Positions 19,507 to 27,760 of a DNA stretch of 64,000 nucleotides are shown here, piece after piece. The notes below the pieces were generated by a model. That model ran no database searches, was not told the origin of the DNA, and saw nothing but the letters and a program-made list of their open reading frames with translations. The stretch is from Phocaeicola plebeius (GTDB lineage: Bacteria > Bacteroidota > Bacteroidia > Bacteroidales > Bacteroidaceae): the NCBI RefSeq assembly GCF_003437535.1, contig NZ_QSQT01000008.1, positions 69,357 through 133,356 on the forward strand. Direction: 5' to 3'. Within the stretch, counting starts at the first letter, position 1. Every line of letters begins with the position of its first letter. Both the position numbers and the translations under genes were made by a program.

Positions 19507-20370
19507 ATGACAACAGAACCTACAACCTCACGCCATAACCCCATGAAAGTCATATTCAATTACCAGAATGTGTTTTTCAGCTTTTTCTATGACGATGCCG
19601 ATGCGTGCGTGCACCGTTCCAGAGAATACGCCATGAACTATGTCTTGTCGGGCGAGATGGTGCTCGACGACGGGCACCGGCAGATACACGTGGGAAAAGG
19701 AGAGTGCGTGTTCATTCCGCGCGACCATCGTGTGACCATGTACAAGAAAGCCTCGGGCGGGGAGCAGTATTGCGGAATTTACATGTGCTTCACCCGCTCC
19801 TTCCTTCGGGAGATGTACGGAAAGTATGCCCGCCACACGGACAAGGCAGAGCATGTGGAGAGGTTCGTGCCCGGCGTGATGAAACTTCCTCCTTCGGCTG
19901 AGATTGAGAGCCTGTTTGCTTCGATGACACCTTACTTCAATCCGGAAGTGAAACCGCAGGACGACGTGATGCACCTGAAGTTGCAGGAAGGATTGCTGGC
20001 CCTGCTTCATACCGATAAGCGCTTCATGACCGCGTTGTTCGACTTCAGCACACCGTGGAAGATGGACATTCTTGACTTCATGAACGAGAACTACATGTAC
20101 GAGTTCACCTTAGAGGAGCTGGCGCATTACACGGGACGTAGCCTGGCCACCTTCAAGCGCGACTTCAAGAAGGTGAGCGCGCTGACACCCGAGAAATGGC
20201 TGATTCGCAAGCGCCTGGAAGTGGCCTATCACCTGCTGAAGGAAGAACGGCGGAAGGTGGTCGATGTCTATGCGGAGGTGGGCTTTAAGAACCCTTCGCA
20301 TTTCTCTACGGCCTTCAAGAAACGCTACGGCATTCCGCCCACGGCACTGGCCGCTCCCTCGTGCATTTGA
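19507..20370 (+). CDS. AraC-family transcriptional regulator
   Basis: Cytoplasmic regulator of 287 residues if it starts at 19507 (MTTEPTTSRH), preceded by an AGAGAG purine stretch; the frame extends 26 codons upstream without family resemblance. The N-terminal half is a cupin-like sensor (GEMVLDDGHRQIHVGKGECV). The C-terminal half has two helix-turn-helix motifs (FTLEELAHYTGRSLATFKRD and VDVYAEVGFKNPSHFSTAFK). A perfect -7 box TATCTTTG lies at 19467-19474 without a good -33. The alpha/beta hydrolase 93 bp downstream is the likely target. Confidence 0.9.
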   Translation: MTTEPTTSRHNPMKVIFNYQNVFFSFFYDDADACVHRSREYAMNYVLSGEMVLDDGHRQIHVGKGECVFIPRDHRVTMYKKASGGEQYCGIYMCFTRSFLREMYGKYARHTDKAEHVERFVPGVMKLPPSAEIESLFASMTPYFNPEVKPQDDVMHLKLQEGLLALLHTDKRFMTALFDFSTPWKMDILDFMNENYMYEFTLEELAHYTGRSLATFKRDFKKVSALTPEKWLIRKRLEVAYHLLKEERRKVVDVYAEVGFKNPSHFSTAFKKRYGIPPTALAAPSCI

Positions 20371-20463
20371 ACTTTTCAGAAACGATATTTGAGCCTCACG
20401 GAAATGTCTCTGTGGGGCTTTTGTGTTATTTTTGCCTTCGTAGAATAATAGAGTGATAACTAT

Positions 20464-21537
20464 ATGGATATATTGTGGAAGACGTTGTGCACGGCATCGG
20501 CGGCTTGGCTTCTGACTACGGGCAGCCTGCTTGCCACAACGGACGGTTTAAAATCGGAGATGAAGATGGAAAAGAGTTTGAATTTGACACACGAATGGGA
20601 CAAGGTGTTCCCGTTGAGCAACAAGGTGAACCACCGGAAAGTGACTTTTACCAACCGCTATGGCATTACGCTGGCGGCCGACATGTACGTGCCCAAGCAG
20701 GCCGAAGGAAAACTTCCGGCCATAGCCGTGAGCGGGCCTTTCGGAGCGGTGAAGGAACAATCGTCGGGCCTGTATGCCATGACACTGGCAGAACGCGGAT
20801 TCCTGACCATTGCCTTCGACCCCTCGTACACCGGTGAGAGTGGGGGCGAACCCCGCTATGTGGCGTCTCCGGACATCAATACGGAGGACTTCTGTGCGGC
20901 GGTGGACTTCCTTTCTATTTGTGAGCAGGTAGATGCCGACCGTATCGGCATACTGGGCATCTGCGGATGGGGAGGCATGGCACTGAATGCGGCGGCCATC
21001 GACACGCGCATCAAGGCTACCGTTACCGCTACGATGTACGACATGAGCCGGGTGAATGCCAACGGCTATTTCGATGCCATGGATGCCGATGCGCGCTATG
21101 AGCTTCGCAAGCAGCTCAACGCCCAGCGTACGGAAGACTACCGCAAGGGTACGTATGCGCTGGCCGGTGGGGTGGTAGACCCGCTTCCCGACGATGCTCC
21201 CCAGTTTGTGAAAGACTATTACGGATATTACAAGACACCGCGCGGCTATCACAAGCGTTCGCTGAACTCCAACAACGGGTGGAACAAGACTTCCTCCTTG
21301 TCGTTCATGAACATGCCCATCCTGTCGTATAGCGACGAGATACGTAGTGCCGTGCTCATGATTCACGGAGAGAAAGCCCATTCGCGCTATTTCAGTGAAG
21401 ATGCCCTCAAGAAGCTGAAGGGCGACAACAAGGAGTTGCTGATTATTCCGGGAGCCAATCACGTCGACCTGTACGACCAGTTGGATGTGATTCCTTTTGA
21501 CAAGATTACGCACTTCTTCCAGACGTATCTGAAGTGA
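20464..21537 (+). CDS. Secreted alpha/beta hydrolase
   Basis: A 357-residue protein with an N-terminal export signal (WLLTTGSLLAT) and an alpha/beta-hydrolase fold of the dienelactone-hydrolase/S15-peptidase-like type. The nucleophile elbow reads LGICGWGGMA, so the likely nucleophile is Cys rather than Ser. The oxyanion region is VSGPFG. A late acid/His pair is suggested by MIHGEKAHS and IPGANHVDLYD. The substrate is unknown. A TATTTTTG box (20427-20434) lies just upstream, and an AraC regulator precedes it on the same strand. Confidence 0.85.
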   Translation: MDILWKTLCTASAAWLLTTGSLLATTDGLKSEMKMEKSLNLTHEWDKVFPLSNKVNHRKVTFTNRYGITLAADMYVPKQAEGKLPAIAVSGPFGAVKEQSSGLYAMTLAERGFLTIAFDPSYTGESGGEPRYVASPDINTEDFCAAVDFLSICEQVDADRIGILGICGWGGMALNAAAIDTRIKATVTATMYDMSRVNANGYFDAMDADARYELRKQLNAQRTEDYRKGTYALAGGVVDPLPDDAPQFVKDYYGYYKTPRGYHKRSLNSNNGWNKTSSLSFMNMPILSYSDEIRSAVLMIHGEKAHSRYFSEDALKKLKGDNKELLIIPGANHVDLYDQLDVIPFDKITHFFQTYLK

Positions 21538-21559
21538 TGCGTATTGTATAGAGACGGGA

Positions 21560-21594
21560 AAGCCCGGTTGCCGAAACAATCAGCAGCCGGGCTT
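21560..21594 (+). terminator. Terminator of the hydrolase gene
   Basis: AAGCCCGG (21560-21567) and CCGGGCTT (21587-21594) pair perfectly and are followed by TTTT, giving a standard intrinsic terminator. It also faces the smalltalk gene that ends at 21617 on the other strand. Confidence 0.85.
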
Positions 21595-21616
21595 TTTGTG
21601 CGTGCGAGGGCATTTT

Positions 21617-21721
21617 TCAGCCTATGCAACTGGTGATACCCAGTGTGGTACCGATGGCGGTCAGGATGGTGACCAGTGTCTGAATGACGATTTTCCAGAT
21701 GTTCTTCTTGTCGTTTTCCAT
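21617..21721 (-). CDS. Smalltalk-type micropeptide (34 aa)
   Basis: Short gene encoding 34 residues, beginning MENDKKNIWKIVIQTLVTIL and ending GITSCIG. A charged start, one hydrophobic stretch rich in Thr/Ile/Leu and a late TSC(I/M)G ending match the small Bacteroidales proteins named smalltalk in genome annotation. The Cys near the end is part of the pattern. The function is unknown; it could be a membrane peptide. It lies 50 bp downstream of the HU-like gene on the same strand, which is the usual company of this peptide. Confidence 0.8.
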   Translation of the reverse strand: MENDKKNIWKIVIQTLVTILTAIGTTLGITSCIG

Positions 21722-21771
21722 ACGTGTGATAGTGTTGTGTGAATAAAAAAGTGAAACTTACATCAGGCTGA

Positions 21772-22206
21772 TTATTCCGTTTTTCCTGTAGAATATTCAG
21801 TCAATTCTTGTAGGCGGCAACGTTTGCGTAACTCAGCGTTACTCCATGTTTTGGTGTTGCGTACATTCAAGTGTACGTCTTTTACATAATTAGTGGGGTT
21901 GTAAACATCGCGTGTAGGAGCACCTTCTCCCGAAATGCCTAACGAAAACAGTCCTAAATCTCCCAGACGGACTGACTTTCCATCGAGTACCAGCTCTTGT
22001 AAACAAGAGAGCATATCAATGAGTACTCCGTGAATCACTCCGCGTGAGTAGGGAGAATTGTGTTCTGACATGTGGGTTACGAAATCCTCAAAATCAATTG
22101 TACGGTCTTGTACGGCACGGGCGTACCATCTTGTTTCAGGAGTTTCAGGGTCATTGATGGGGTACTTTAATTCCACGAGCCGATACTTTAAAATTCCAGT
22201 TGTCAT
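21772..22206 (-). CDS. HU-like DNA-binding protein (144 aa)
   Basis: Bacteroidales HU-related protein. The central region (DFVTHMSEHNSPYSRGVIHG... VRLGDLGLFSLGISGEGA) keeps the HU dimer helices and the G-lGlF-l strand, but the N-terminus is longer than in canonical HU and the usual RxGRNP arm is replaced by PTRDVYNPTNYV. This matches the HU-HIG-type proteins found by the dozen in Bacteroides. It probably binds DNA; its role is not known. It forms a pair with the smalltalk gene and diverges from the cassette and the DUF3987 module. Confidence 0.8.
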   Translation of the reverse strand: MTTGILKYRLVELKYPINDPETPETRWYARAVQDRTIDFEDFVTHMSEHNSPYSRGVIHGVLIDMLSCLQELVLDGKSVRLGDLGLFSLGISGEGAPTRDVYNPTNYVKDVHLNVRNTKTWSNAELRKRCRLQELTEYSTGKTE

Positions 22207-22478
22207 AATCTTTTGTGTTTGTATGATGGTTTAATGATTTATTTAACTGACACAAAGATACCTCCTGCTACCGTGATTCTCAAAAACGAGAAAGCATCAA
22301 GGTGTGAAAATCAGTTAATGAAATATCCTTTTTTATAGAATACCGTTTTACGGAACGGTAAACCTGCTTTTTTGCTTGTGAAAACTATATTTTGCATGTG
22401 CAGGTAATATTTGCTGACTCTCCCTTTTTTGTCACGTCTAAAAAAGAAGCCAGTCTTTTTGAGGTTATTATGATGAAC

Positions 22479-22500
22479 GTGACAATGTGACAAATGACAA
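22479..22500 (+). repeat. Copy 1 of the GTGACAA...AATGACAA repeat
   Basis: 22-nt copy, starting GTGACAATG and ending AAATGACAA. It is identical to the 23-nt copy at 29942-29964 except for one missing T, and in the same orientation. It lies upstream of the methylase gene. Confidence 0.85.
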
Positions 22501-22593
22501 TCACAAAATGACAAAACGAGAAAATCAGTTTCAATTTTATATTATATATATTAATATATATAATATAAGTATATATATGTCTCTATATATCCT

Positions 22594-22616
22594 TTGTCAT
22601 TTGTCACAATTGTCAC
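22594..22616 (-). repeat. Copy 2 of the GTGACAA...AATGACAA repeat (inverted)
   Basis: 23 nt, exactly the reverse complement of 29942-29964 and nearly so of 22479-22500. It lies at the right edge of the AT-rich core, so copies 1 and 2 form an inverted pair about 93 bp apart. Confidence 0.85.
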
Positions 22617-22785
22617 ATTATTATCAGAGAAGACATCGAGAAACATTATGGCTTCATTATAAAAAACTTTTGAGCATTTGTAGCAATATGTTTTTATTTA
22701 TGGAAAATATTTATCTTTGTGGAAAGATAAAAACTCATGAGGTATTCATGAGAGATATAAAAAACGATAATAAATATATAGCGCA

Positions 22786-25443
22786 ATGGCAACGAAAAAT
22801 GTAAGAAGCATTGAAGAACAAGTGGAGGACTGGTGTAAGGCGCAGTTACGTAGTATTAAATATTATACAAAAACCGAAAGTATCAATTCTGAAATTGAAG
22901 AGGCCTTGCGCAAGGCTCCCAGTAAAAGTGGAGGTGAAGGAGTAAACTATCCGGATATAAAATGCTTTTTGGAAACTTCCGATATGCGTCGCATTCCTGT
23001 AATGATTGAAGTAAAAGGGAGAAAGGGAGATCTTATAAAGTGCGATAAGAATGGAGATATTTGTAACCTGAATAAAGATAAAGAACCTCATTATGGTAAT
23101 ATTGCTAAGTATGCCGTCAATGGAGCCGTTCATTATGCCCATGCCATTTTGAACAATACGGAATCATATAAAGAAGTTGTGGCCATAGGCGTGAATGGAT
23201 ATGATACTTCCATAGGTCGGATTTATGAAATGGGAGTGTACTATGTATCAAAAGAAAATTTATTTGTTCCGAAGAAAGTTGGTGAATATACAGATCTTTC
23301 TTTTCTTTTACCAGAATACGTAAATGGATTTATCAAAGATATTGATAAACTTTTTCTTACTGATTCTGAGATTGAATTAAAGAAAATAGAACTGGAGGAT
23401 GATATTGAACGTCGACTTAAAGTGATTAACCAGAAAATGCACGATGAAGATTACGGACAAAAAATAGATGTAGGTCAACGTGTTCAGTTAATTACAGGTT
23501 TGGTAATGGCTGGTTTAGGTGTGCCAGGAAAAGTCAGTCCTTTGAGTGTAAGTGATTTGCGTGGTGACCAAGGAGAAAAGAATAATGATGGGCAGGTTAT
23601 TATGAATAAAATTTCCGACTATCTTAGTGAAAAGCAACTCCCTCGTCAAAAGATAGAAATGATTGAAGAGGTTTTACGCGTCGTTTTTATTCATTCTAAG
23701 TTACAAGAACCAAAAGATGGCGAAAGTGCTCTTCATACAATTTATGCAGATGTACGGCAGAATATCATTCCGTTTTTGACGGGAGAACTTCATAATATAG
23801 ACTTTACAGGTCGTTTGTTTAATGTTCTAAATGAATGGGTGGATGTACCTGATGGTGCAAAAAATGATGTTGTACTTACACCTCGCTATATTACAGAACT
23901 TATGGCTCGATTATGTGGAGTCAATATGGACAGCTATGTGTGGGATTTTGCTACTGGTTCGGCAGGTTTCCTTATTTCGTCTATGCATCAAATGATAGCA
24001 GATGCCAAACAAAAAATTAGTAGTCCTGAAGAACTAAACCGTAAGATTACACATATCAAAATGTATCAGCTTTTGGGTATAGAGAAACTTGCTGATATTT
24101 ATATGTTGGCTGTACTCAACATGATTCTGATGAAGGACGGAAGTTCGAACATTATTCATGGAGACTCTTTGACAGAGTTTGAAGGGAACTATGAACAAGG
24201 TGAATACAATGGAAAACCCTTTCCTGCAAATGTATTTTTATTGAATCCTCCATATTCAAAATCGGGAAAAGGCTTTGTTTTTGTGCACCGTGCATTAAGT
24301 ATGATGCATCATGGTGGTATGGCAGCCGTGTTGATTATGGAGAATGCAGGAAGCGGGAATGGCTTGCCTTACACGCGTGAAATTCTAAAAAACAATACAT
24401 TGGTGGCTTCTATCCACATGAGTGATATTTTTTGTGGAAAAGCCAGTGTGCAAACGGCTATTTATGTATTTAAGGTTGGAGTCCCTCATGATATACATCA
24501 GGTTGTGAAGTTTATAGATTTTTCCAATGATGGGTATACGCGTCAGAACCGAAAAAAATCAAGTCAAAGTGTAAACTTACGTAATACAGACCATGCGACG
24601 GAACGTTATGATGAAGTTGTGCGTCTAATACGTTACGGACGTGGAGCACACGATGAAAATCTACAATACTATCAGGATTGCTATGTGGAAGATTATATCA
24701 CTTTAGATGGAAATGACTGGACATATGCCCAGCATAGAAATGTAGATGTTCGTCCAGTAGCAGAAGATTTTCAGCGAGTTGTAAAAGATTACTTGGCATG
24801 GCAAATTGGGGAAATCATTAGAAATGACAATGTGCACGAGGAAAGTTTGGACACTAATTATGAAGATTGTACACTTACTGATGATGAAGCTGAAGCTTTA
24901 AGGCGTATAAATGAGGGTAAAGTAAAGATGAAAGAGGTAAGTATAGTAGACTTTTTTGATGTCAGAAACTCCCATAATATATTGAAATCTGATATTATAT
25001 TAGGAAGTGGAAATACCCCTTATGTTACGGCAAGTGAAGGTAATAATTCTATTGTTTCATATGTCTCATATGATGATGAAATGAAAGAAGAAGGAAATTC
25101 GATTATGATTGGCGGAAAAACATTGGTCATAACTTATCAGCCCAAAGACTTTTTTTCGAACGATAGTCACAATCTTGTTCTTCGCTTTAATGATGAAAAT
25201 GGAAGAACAGAGAATATCCAATTGTTTTTTGTTGCGGCTTTATATAAAAGTCTTTCGCATAAATATTCATGGGGAAACTCCATTTCGAATAAAAAGATAC
25301 AAACTGATACCGTATTGTTACCTGTGACTTCTTCCTCTACGTTTGATTATACGTTGATGGAAACTTATATACGAGCCTTAAAGAAAAATCTGATAGGCTG
25401 TCTTTTAAACAAACTACATGCAAATGGAAAGATGAAAAAATAA
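22786..25443 (+). CDS. Single-chain restriction-modification enzyme: PD-(D/E)XK nuclease, N6-adenine methylase and TRD
   Basis: An 885-residue protein read as a type IIG-like enzyme. Residues about 10-140 carry a PD-(D/E)XK-type nuclease motif (PDI at 56-58, then IEVKG with Glu75 and Lys77). Residues about 220-640 are an HsdM-like gamma-class methylase: VLTPRYITELM (363-373), SAM motif DFATGSAGF (387-395), catalytic NPPY (487-490). Residues about 715-885 resemble an HsdS target-recognition half-domain (VSIVDFFDVRNS..., GNTPYVTASEGNN, SWGNSISNKKI). No separate hsdR or hsdS is nearby. The gene is AT-rich compared with the GC-rich DUF3987 gene downstream. The nuclease call rests on one motif and needs a structure-based check; the methylase call is firm. 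Confidence 0.85.
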   Translation: MATKNVRSIEEQVEDWCKAQLRSIKYYTKTESINSEIEEALRKAPSKSGGEGVNYPDIKCFLETSDMRRIPVMIEVKGRKGDLIKCDKNGDICNLNKDKEPHYGNIAKYAVNGAVHYAHAILNNTESYKEVVAIGVNGYDTSIGRIYEMGVYYVSKENLFVPKKVGEYTDLSFLLPEYVNGFIKDIDKLFLTDSEIELKKIELEDDIERRLKVINQKMHDEDYGQKIDVGQRVQLITGLVMAGLGVPGKVSPLSVSDLRGDQGEKNNDGQVIMNKISDYLSEKQLPRQKIEMIEEVLRVVFIHSKLQEPKDGESALHTIYADVRQNIIPFLTGELHNIDFTGRLFNVLNEWVDVPDGAKNDVVLTPRYITELMARLCGVNMDSYVWDFATGSAGFLISSMHQMIADAKQKISSPEELNRKITHIKMYQLLGIEKLADIYMLAVLNMILMKDGSSNIIHGDSLTEFEGNYEQGEYNGKPFPANVFLLNPPYSKSGKGFVFVHRALSMMHHGGMAAVLIMENAGSGNGLPYTREILKNNTLVASIHMSDIFCGKASVQTAIYVFKVGVPHDIHQVVKFIDFSNDGYTRQNRKKSSQSVNLRNTDHATERYDEVVRLIRYGRGAHDENLQYYQDCYVEDYITLDGNDWTYAQHRNVDVRPVAEDFQRVVKDYLAWQIGEIIRNDNVHEESLDTNYEDCTLTDDEAEALRRINEGKVKMKEVSIVDFFDVRNSHNILKSDIILGSGNTPYVTASEGNNSIVSYVSYDDEMKEEGNSIMIGGKTLVITYQPKDFFSNDSHNLVLRFNDENGRTENIQLFFVAALYKSLSHKYSWGNSISNKKIQTDTVLLPVTSSSTFDYTLMETYIRALKKNLIGCLLNKLHANGKMKK

Positions 25444-25463
25444 ACTATTTAAAACGACAGATT

Positions 25464-26438
25464 ATGAAATTTGCAATCTACAAATACGAACTGGTAAAAA
25501 CAAACACAAAAGAACTTTTCCAGGAAAATAAGAGTGTATATGACAACGCTCAGGTTTATTTTGGAAATTTATTTAATGCTAATCAGCTTAATTTATATCA
25601 AGTCTCTAATAAGGATGGATTGCCTCAATGCTTTCCTAATTCAATTCTTAAGACACGTAATGGAGTAACGCTGATGCGTGTGTGTAATGTAAAACATGTA
25701 ACACTCTGGCAAGATTATCATGAAAATAAGGAAGAGTCGAATCCTTATTGTTTTGTGATTATAGATAATCGTTTTGGTATCGGACAAATAGCTATAGAAC
25801 GTTCTGGAGCATTTGATAGTAACACGGATAAGGTGCGTGATATTCTTCAGGAATCATTTCATGCTGTGCTTGCACCTTTGGGGTTCTCAATAGAAATACG
25901 GGCAAAAGTTCGTACACGTGATTTCTGGGAAGCGATAGAGGAGCAGATGACCCAGAAAAACGAGCGGATACAGAAAGTCGTATTTGAATTTCCTAATCCG
26001 GATAAGGTTGGACCTGTAGATGCTTCTCCTGTTATGACTGATCGTTTACGTTTTTTAGCATCATTGGCTTCAGCTACAGGAGCTGCACGAAGTTCATTTA
26101 AGGTTGATGCTGATAAAGAAGGTACACTGACTTTAGACCGCACGAAAGAAGATTTAGCACAAATGGTTGCACTTTGTTGTAATAATGGATATCATATCAG
26201 CGTACATTTTGAACAATTTGGGGTATATCGTAATGGTGACGTCATACGTGCACTTTACAATATAGATAAAGGTTTGCTGGATGATTTTATTAACGGACAA
26301 AGTGTGCTTGGAGATAGAGAGGGTACTTGTTTTGGATTAATAAACAAATTAGATTATATACGCGAACAAACAAAAGAGTATGAAAATATTACGCCGGTTA
26401 AAGAAGGAAGAAAGAGAAAATATCGAAGAGCAGTTTGA
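25464..26438 (+). CDS. Unrecognised 324-aa protein in the methylase cassette
   Basis: I do not recognise a family. The protein is soluble-looking with no signal peptide or membrane segment, and has a basic C-terminal tail (KEGRKRKYRRAV). The N-terminal part contains mixed alpha/beta sequence (YCFVIIDNRFGIGQIAIER). The middle has a long helical segment and LDRTKEDLAQMVALCC. It starts 20 bp after the methylase-gene stop, and its 3' end overlaps the next gene by 59 bp, so the three are one operon. Possible roles are a restriction-linked effector or modulator; nothing in the sequence decides this. Confidence 0.75.
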   Translation: MKFAIYKYELVKTNTKELFQENKSVYDNAQVYFGNLFNANQLNLYQVSNKDGLPQCFPNSILKTRNGVTLMRVCNVKHVTLWQDYHENKEESNPYCFVIIDNRFGIGQIAIERSGAFDSNTDKVRDILQESFHAVLAPLGFSIEIRAKVRTRDFWEAIEEQMTQKNERIQKVVFEFPNPDKVGPVDASPVMTDRLRFLASLASATGAARSSFKVDADKEGTLTLDRTKEDLAQMVALCCNNGYHISVHFEQFGVYRNGDVIRALYNIDKGLLDDFINGQSVLGDREGTCFGLINKLDYIREQTKEYENITPVKEGRKRKYRRAV

Positions 26439-27213
26439 AAATGGTTTGCTTTATCGGTTCGTTTGTGATGTCGCTTTGCATTTTTCATTTAAGATGCCTG
26501 TGCTTCGGCTTTCTCCAGAAGAAATGGCAGTAGCAATAGCTGGAATGCTTGATGAAATAAAGGAAAATCCGGAAGAATCTCGCTATTTATGTCAGACTTT
26601 CTGGAATAAACTTTGGTATGATATAAGCTCAATGGATGAGAGGGCATCAGAAGAAGAGGTCTCGTATGCTATAATTGTTACTATGGCATTACTGGTGGTA
26701 TGTTTGTTATTAGTCGATAACGTAAGACATCGTACATTAGCATTGGATTTGATATGTGTGATTCAGGAACATACTTCTATGCAAGACCTTGAACAGATAC
26801 AGAGGCAAATGAATAAGTTCGTTTGGCGAATGGGGGAGCATCGGTTAAAAGAACGGATGGAACAGTATTGGCAGAGTGATATGTTTCTCTCAGATGCCAT
26901 TTATGAAGTATTACACAAGGATGGATTGGAGCAGCAGGAAATAAAACCAGGAAAAAGTCACTTCCGGATTGCGAAGAAACATAAAACGAACTTTGCCAAG
27001 ATTCTCAGTGCCATGTTTGAGTTACGTATGTTTGAAGATGAAAATGGGCAAATCGCTTCAAATAAGCAGAAGTTGATAGAGGAACTTGGAGTTTTTTTTG
27101 ATGCAGATTACAAGAATCTTTCACAACTACTTAATGCGTCTAAACAAAATGATAACTATATAGAGATATTCGAGAAAATGATGGAAAAAGCAAAGAAATA
27201 TGATGTAAAATGA
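26380..27213 (+). CDS. Unrecognised 277-aa protein with one predicted membrane helix
   Basis: It starts inside the preceding gene (59-bp overlap, different frame), which argues for translational coupling. It has a charged N-terminus, one strongly hydrophobic segment near residues 95-112 (YAIIVTMALLVVCLLLVDNV) and a helical, basic C-terminal domain (FAKILSAMFELRMFED... ELGVFFDADYKNLSQLLNAS). That domain loosely recalls C-terminal helices of some Bacteroidetes mobile-element proteins, but I cannot name a family. If the membrane segment is real, the protein could anchor or report for the cassette at the inner membrane. Confidence 0.7.
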   Translation: MKILRRLKKEERENIEEQFENGLLYRFVCDVALHFSFKMPVLRLSPEEMAVAIAGMLDEIKENPEESRYLCQTFWNKLWYDISSMDERASEEEVSYAIIVTMALLVVCLLLVDNVRHRTLALDLICVIQEHTSMQDLEQIQRQMNKFVWRMGEHRLKERMEQYWQSDMFLSDAIYEVLHKDGLEQQEIKPGKSHFRIAKKHKTNFAKILSAMFELRMFEDENGQIASNKQKLIEELGVFFDADYKNLSQLLNASKQNDNYIEIFEKMMEKAKKYDVK

Positions 27214-27234
27214 CTTTAGGTAAACTTTAGGTAA
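27213..27234. repeat. Tandem 11-bp direct repeat at the cassette's right edge
   Basis: ACTTTAGGTAA occurs twice head to tail (27213-27223, 27224-27234), starting in the stop codon of the last cassette gene. It may mark a junction; two copies only. Confidence 0.7.
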
Positions 27235-27267
27235 AGTGATAGGCCAGGGCCCGTTACTTACTTTTGC

Positions 27268-27308
27268 TTCCGTAATCACCGACACACAGGTGGTTGCGGA
27301 ATTTTTTT
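27268..27308 (+). terminator. Terminator of the methylase operon
   Basis: TTCCGTAATCACC (27268-27280) pairs with GGTGGTTGCGGAA (27289-27301) using G-U pairs, and is followed by seven T. Confidence 0.8.
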
Positions 27309-27395
27309 ATTTATAAACCGGGTTGCGGAGACGGGAGAAACTCATGAGACTGGCGGCCGCCTTCTTTCTCTCTTCACCCATAAACCAGGAATTTT

Positions 27396-27722
27396 ATGAC
27401 GATTAATTTACAGATTTCAGATACCGTTTATCGGCGTCTTTTGGCCGGACACGGCCGTATTCAGGGCACTATCGGACTGGTAAGCCCTACAGAAGGTAAT
27501 TTCAATGAACATGTACGCCAGGCTCCTGCGCCGGGTACGAAGTACATTAAGTTGCGCCACGGAAGGGCTTCGGTGGGAGGCGAACGGGTCCGGCTTACTC
27601 TTAGTATTGGTCTTGACGAAGCGGGCGTTGTGCCCTCTGATGCTATTACCGATGAAAGCCGCCAAGCAAGCGATTTTGTGGATAGTGCGCTCGATACGTT
27701 CAATGATACTTTCGGATGGTAA
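27396..27722 (+). CDS. Conserved-looking hypothetical protein (108 aa) upstream of the DUF3987 gene
   Basis: Small soluble protein (MTINLQISDTVYRRLLAGHG...) with beta-rich middle (GTKYIKLRHGRASVGGERVR) and acidic, helical C-terminus. I do not recognise a named domain. It lies 38 bp upstream of the BT4734-like/DUF3987 gene, and the codon use shifts here from AT-rich to GC-rich. Genes of this size commonly precede DUF3987 genes in Bacteroides, so it probably belongs to that module rather than to the methylase cassette. Confidence 0.7.
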   Translation: MTINLQISDTVYRRLLAGHGRIQGTIGLVSPTEGNFNEHVRQAPAPGTKYIKLRHGRASVGGERVRLTLSIGLDEAGVVPSDAITDESRQASDFVDSALDTFNDTFGW

Positions 27723-27760
27723 GCTACATTATTTTTTAATTCATAAACTCAAATCATTAT

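Larger units (their letters stand above)
22207..22785. other. 579-bp AT-rich intergenic region with inverted 22/23-bp repeats
   Basis: No convincing gene. It contains two opposed copies of a 22/23-bp sequence (22479-22500 and 22594-22616) around a strongly AT-rich core of TA/AT steps (about 22540-22590). A -7 box TATCTTTG lies at 22712-22719, 67 bp before the methylase ATG. The inverted copies could form a cruciform or bind a protein on either side of the AT core. This may be the left boundary of the cassette. Confidence 0.6.

Noticed and set aside
22487..22804. Open frame of 105 codons across the AT-rich region
   Set aside because: It covers the TA-rich core and the repeats, has low-complexity Ile/Tyr/Asn sequence and overlaps the methylase start.
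22786..27213. Complete type I restriction system (hsdRMS)
   Set aside because: No HsdR helicase-nuclease gene or separate full HsdS gene; the methylase chain itself carries nuclease-like and TRD parts.
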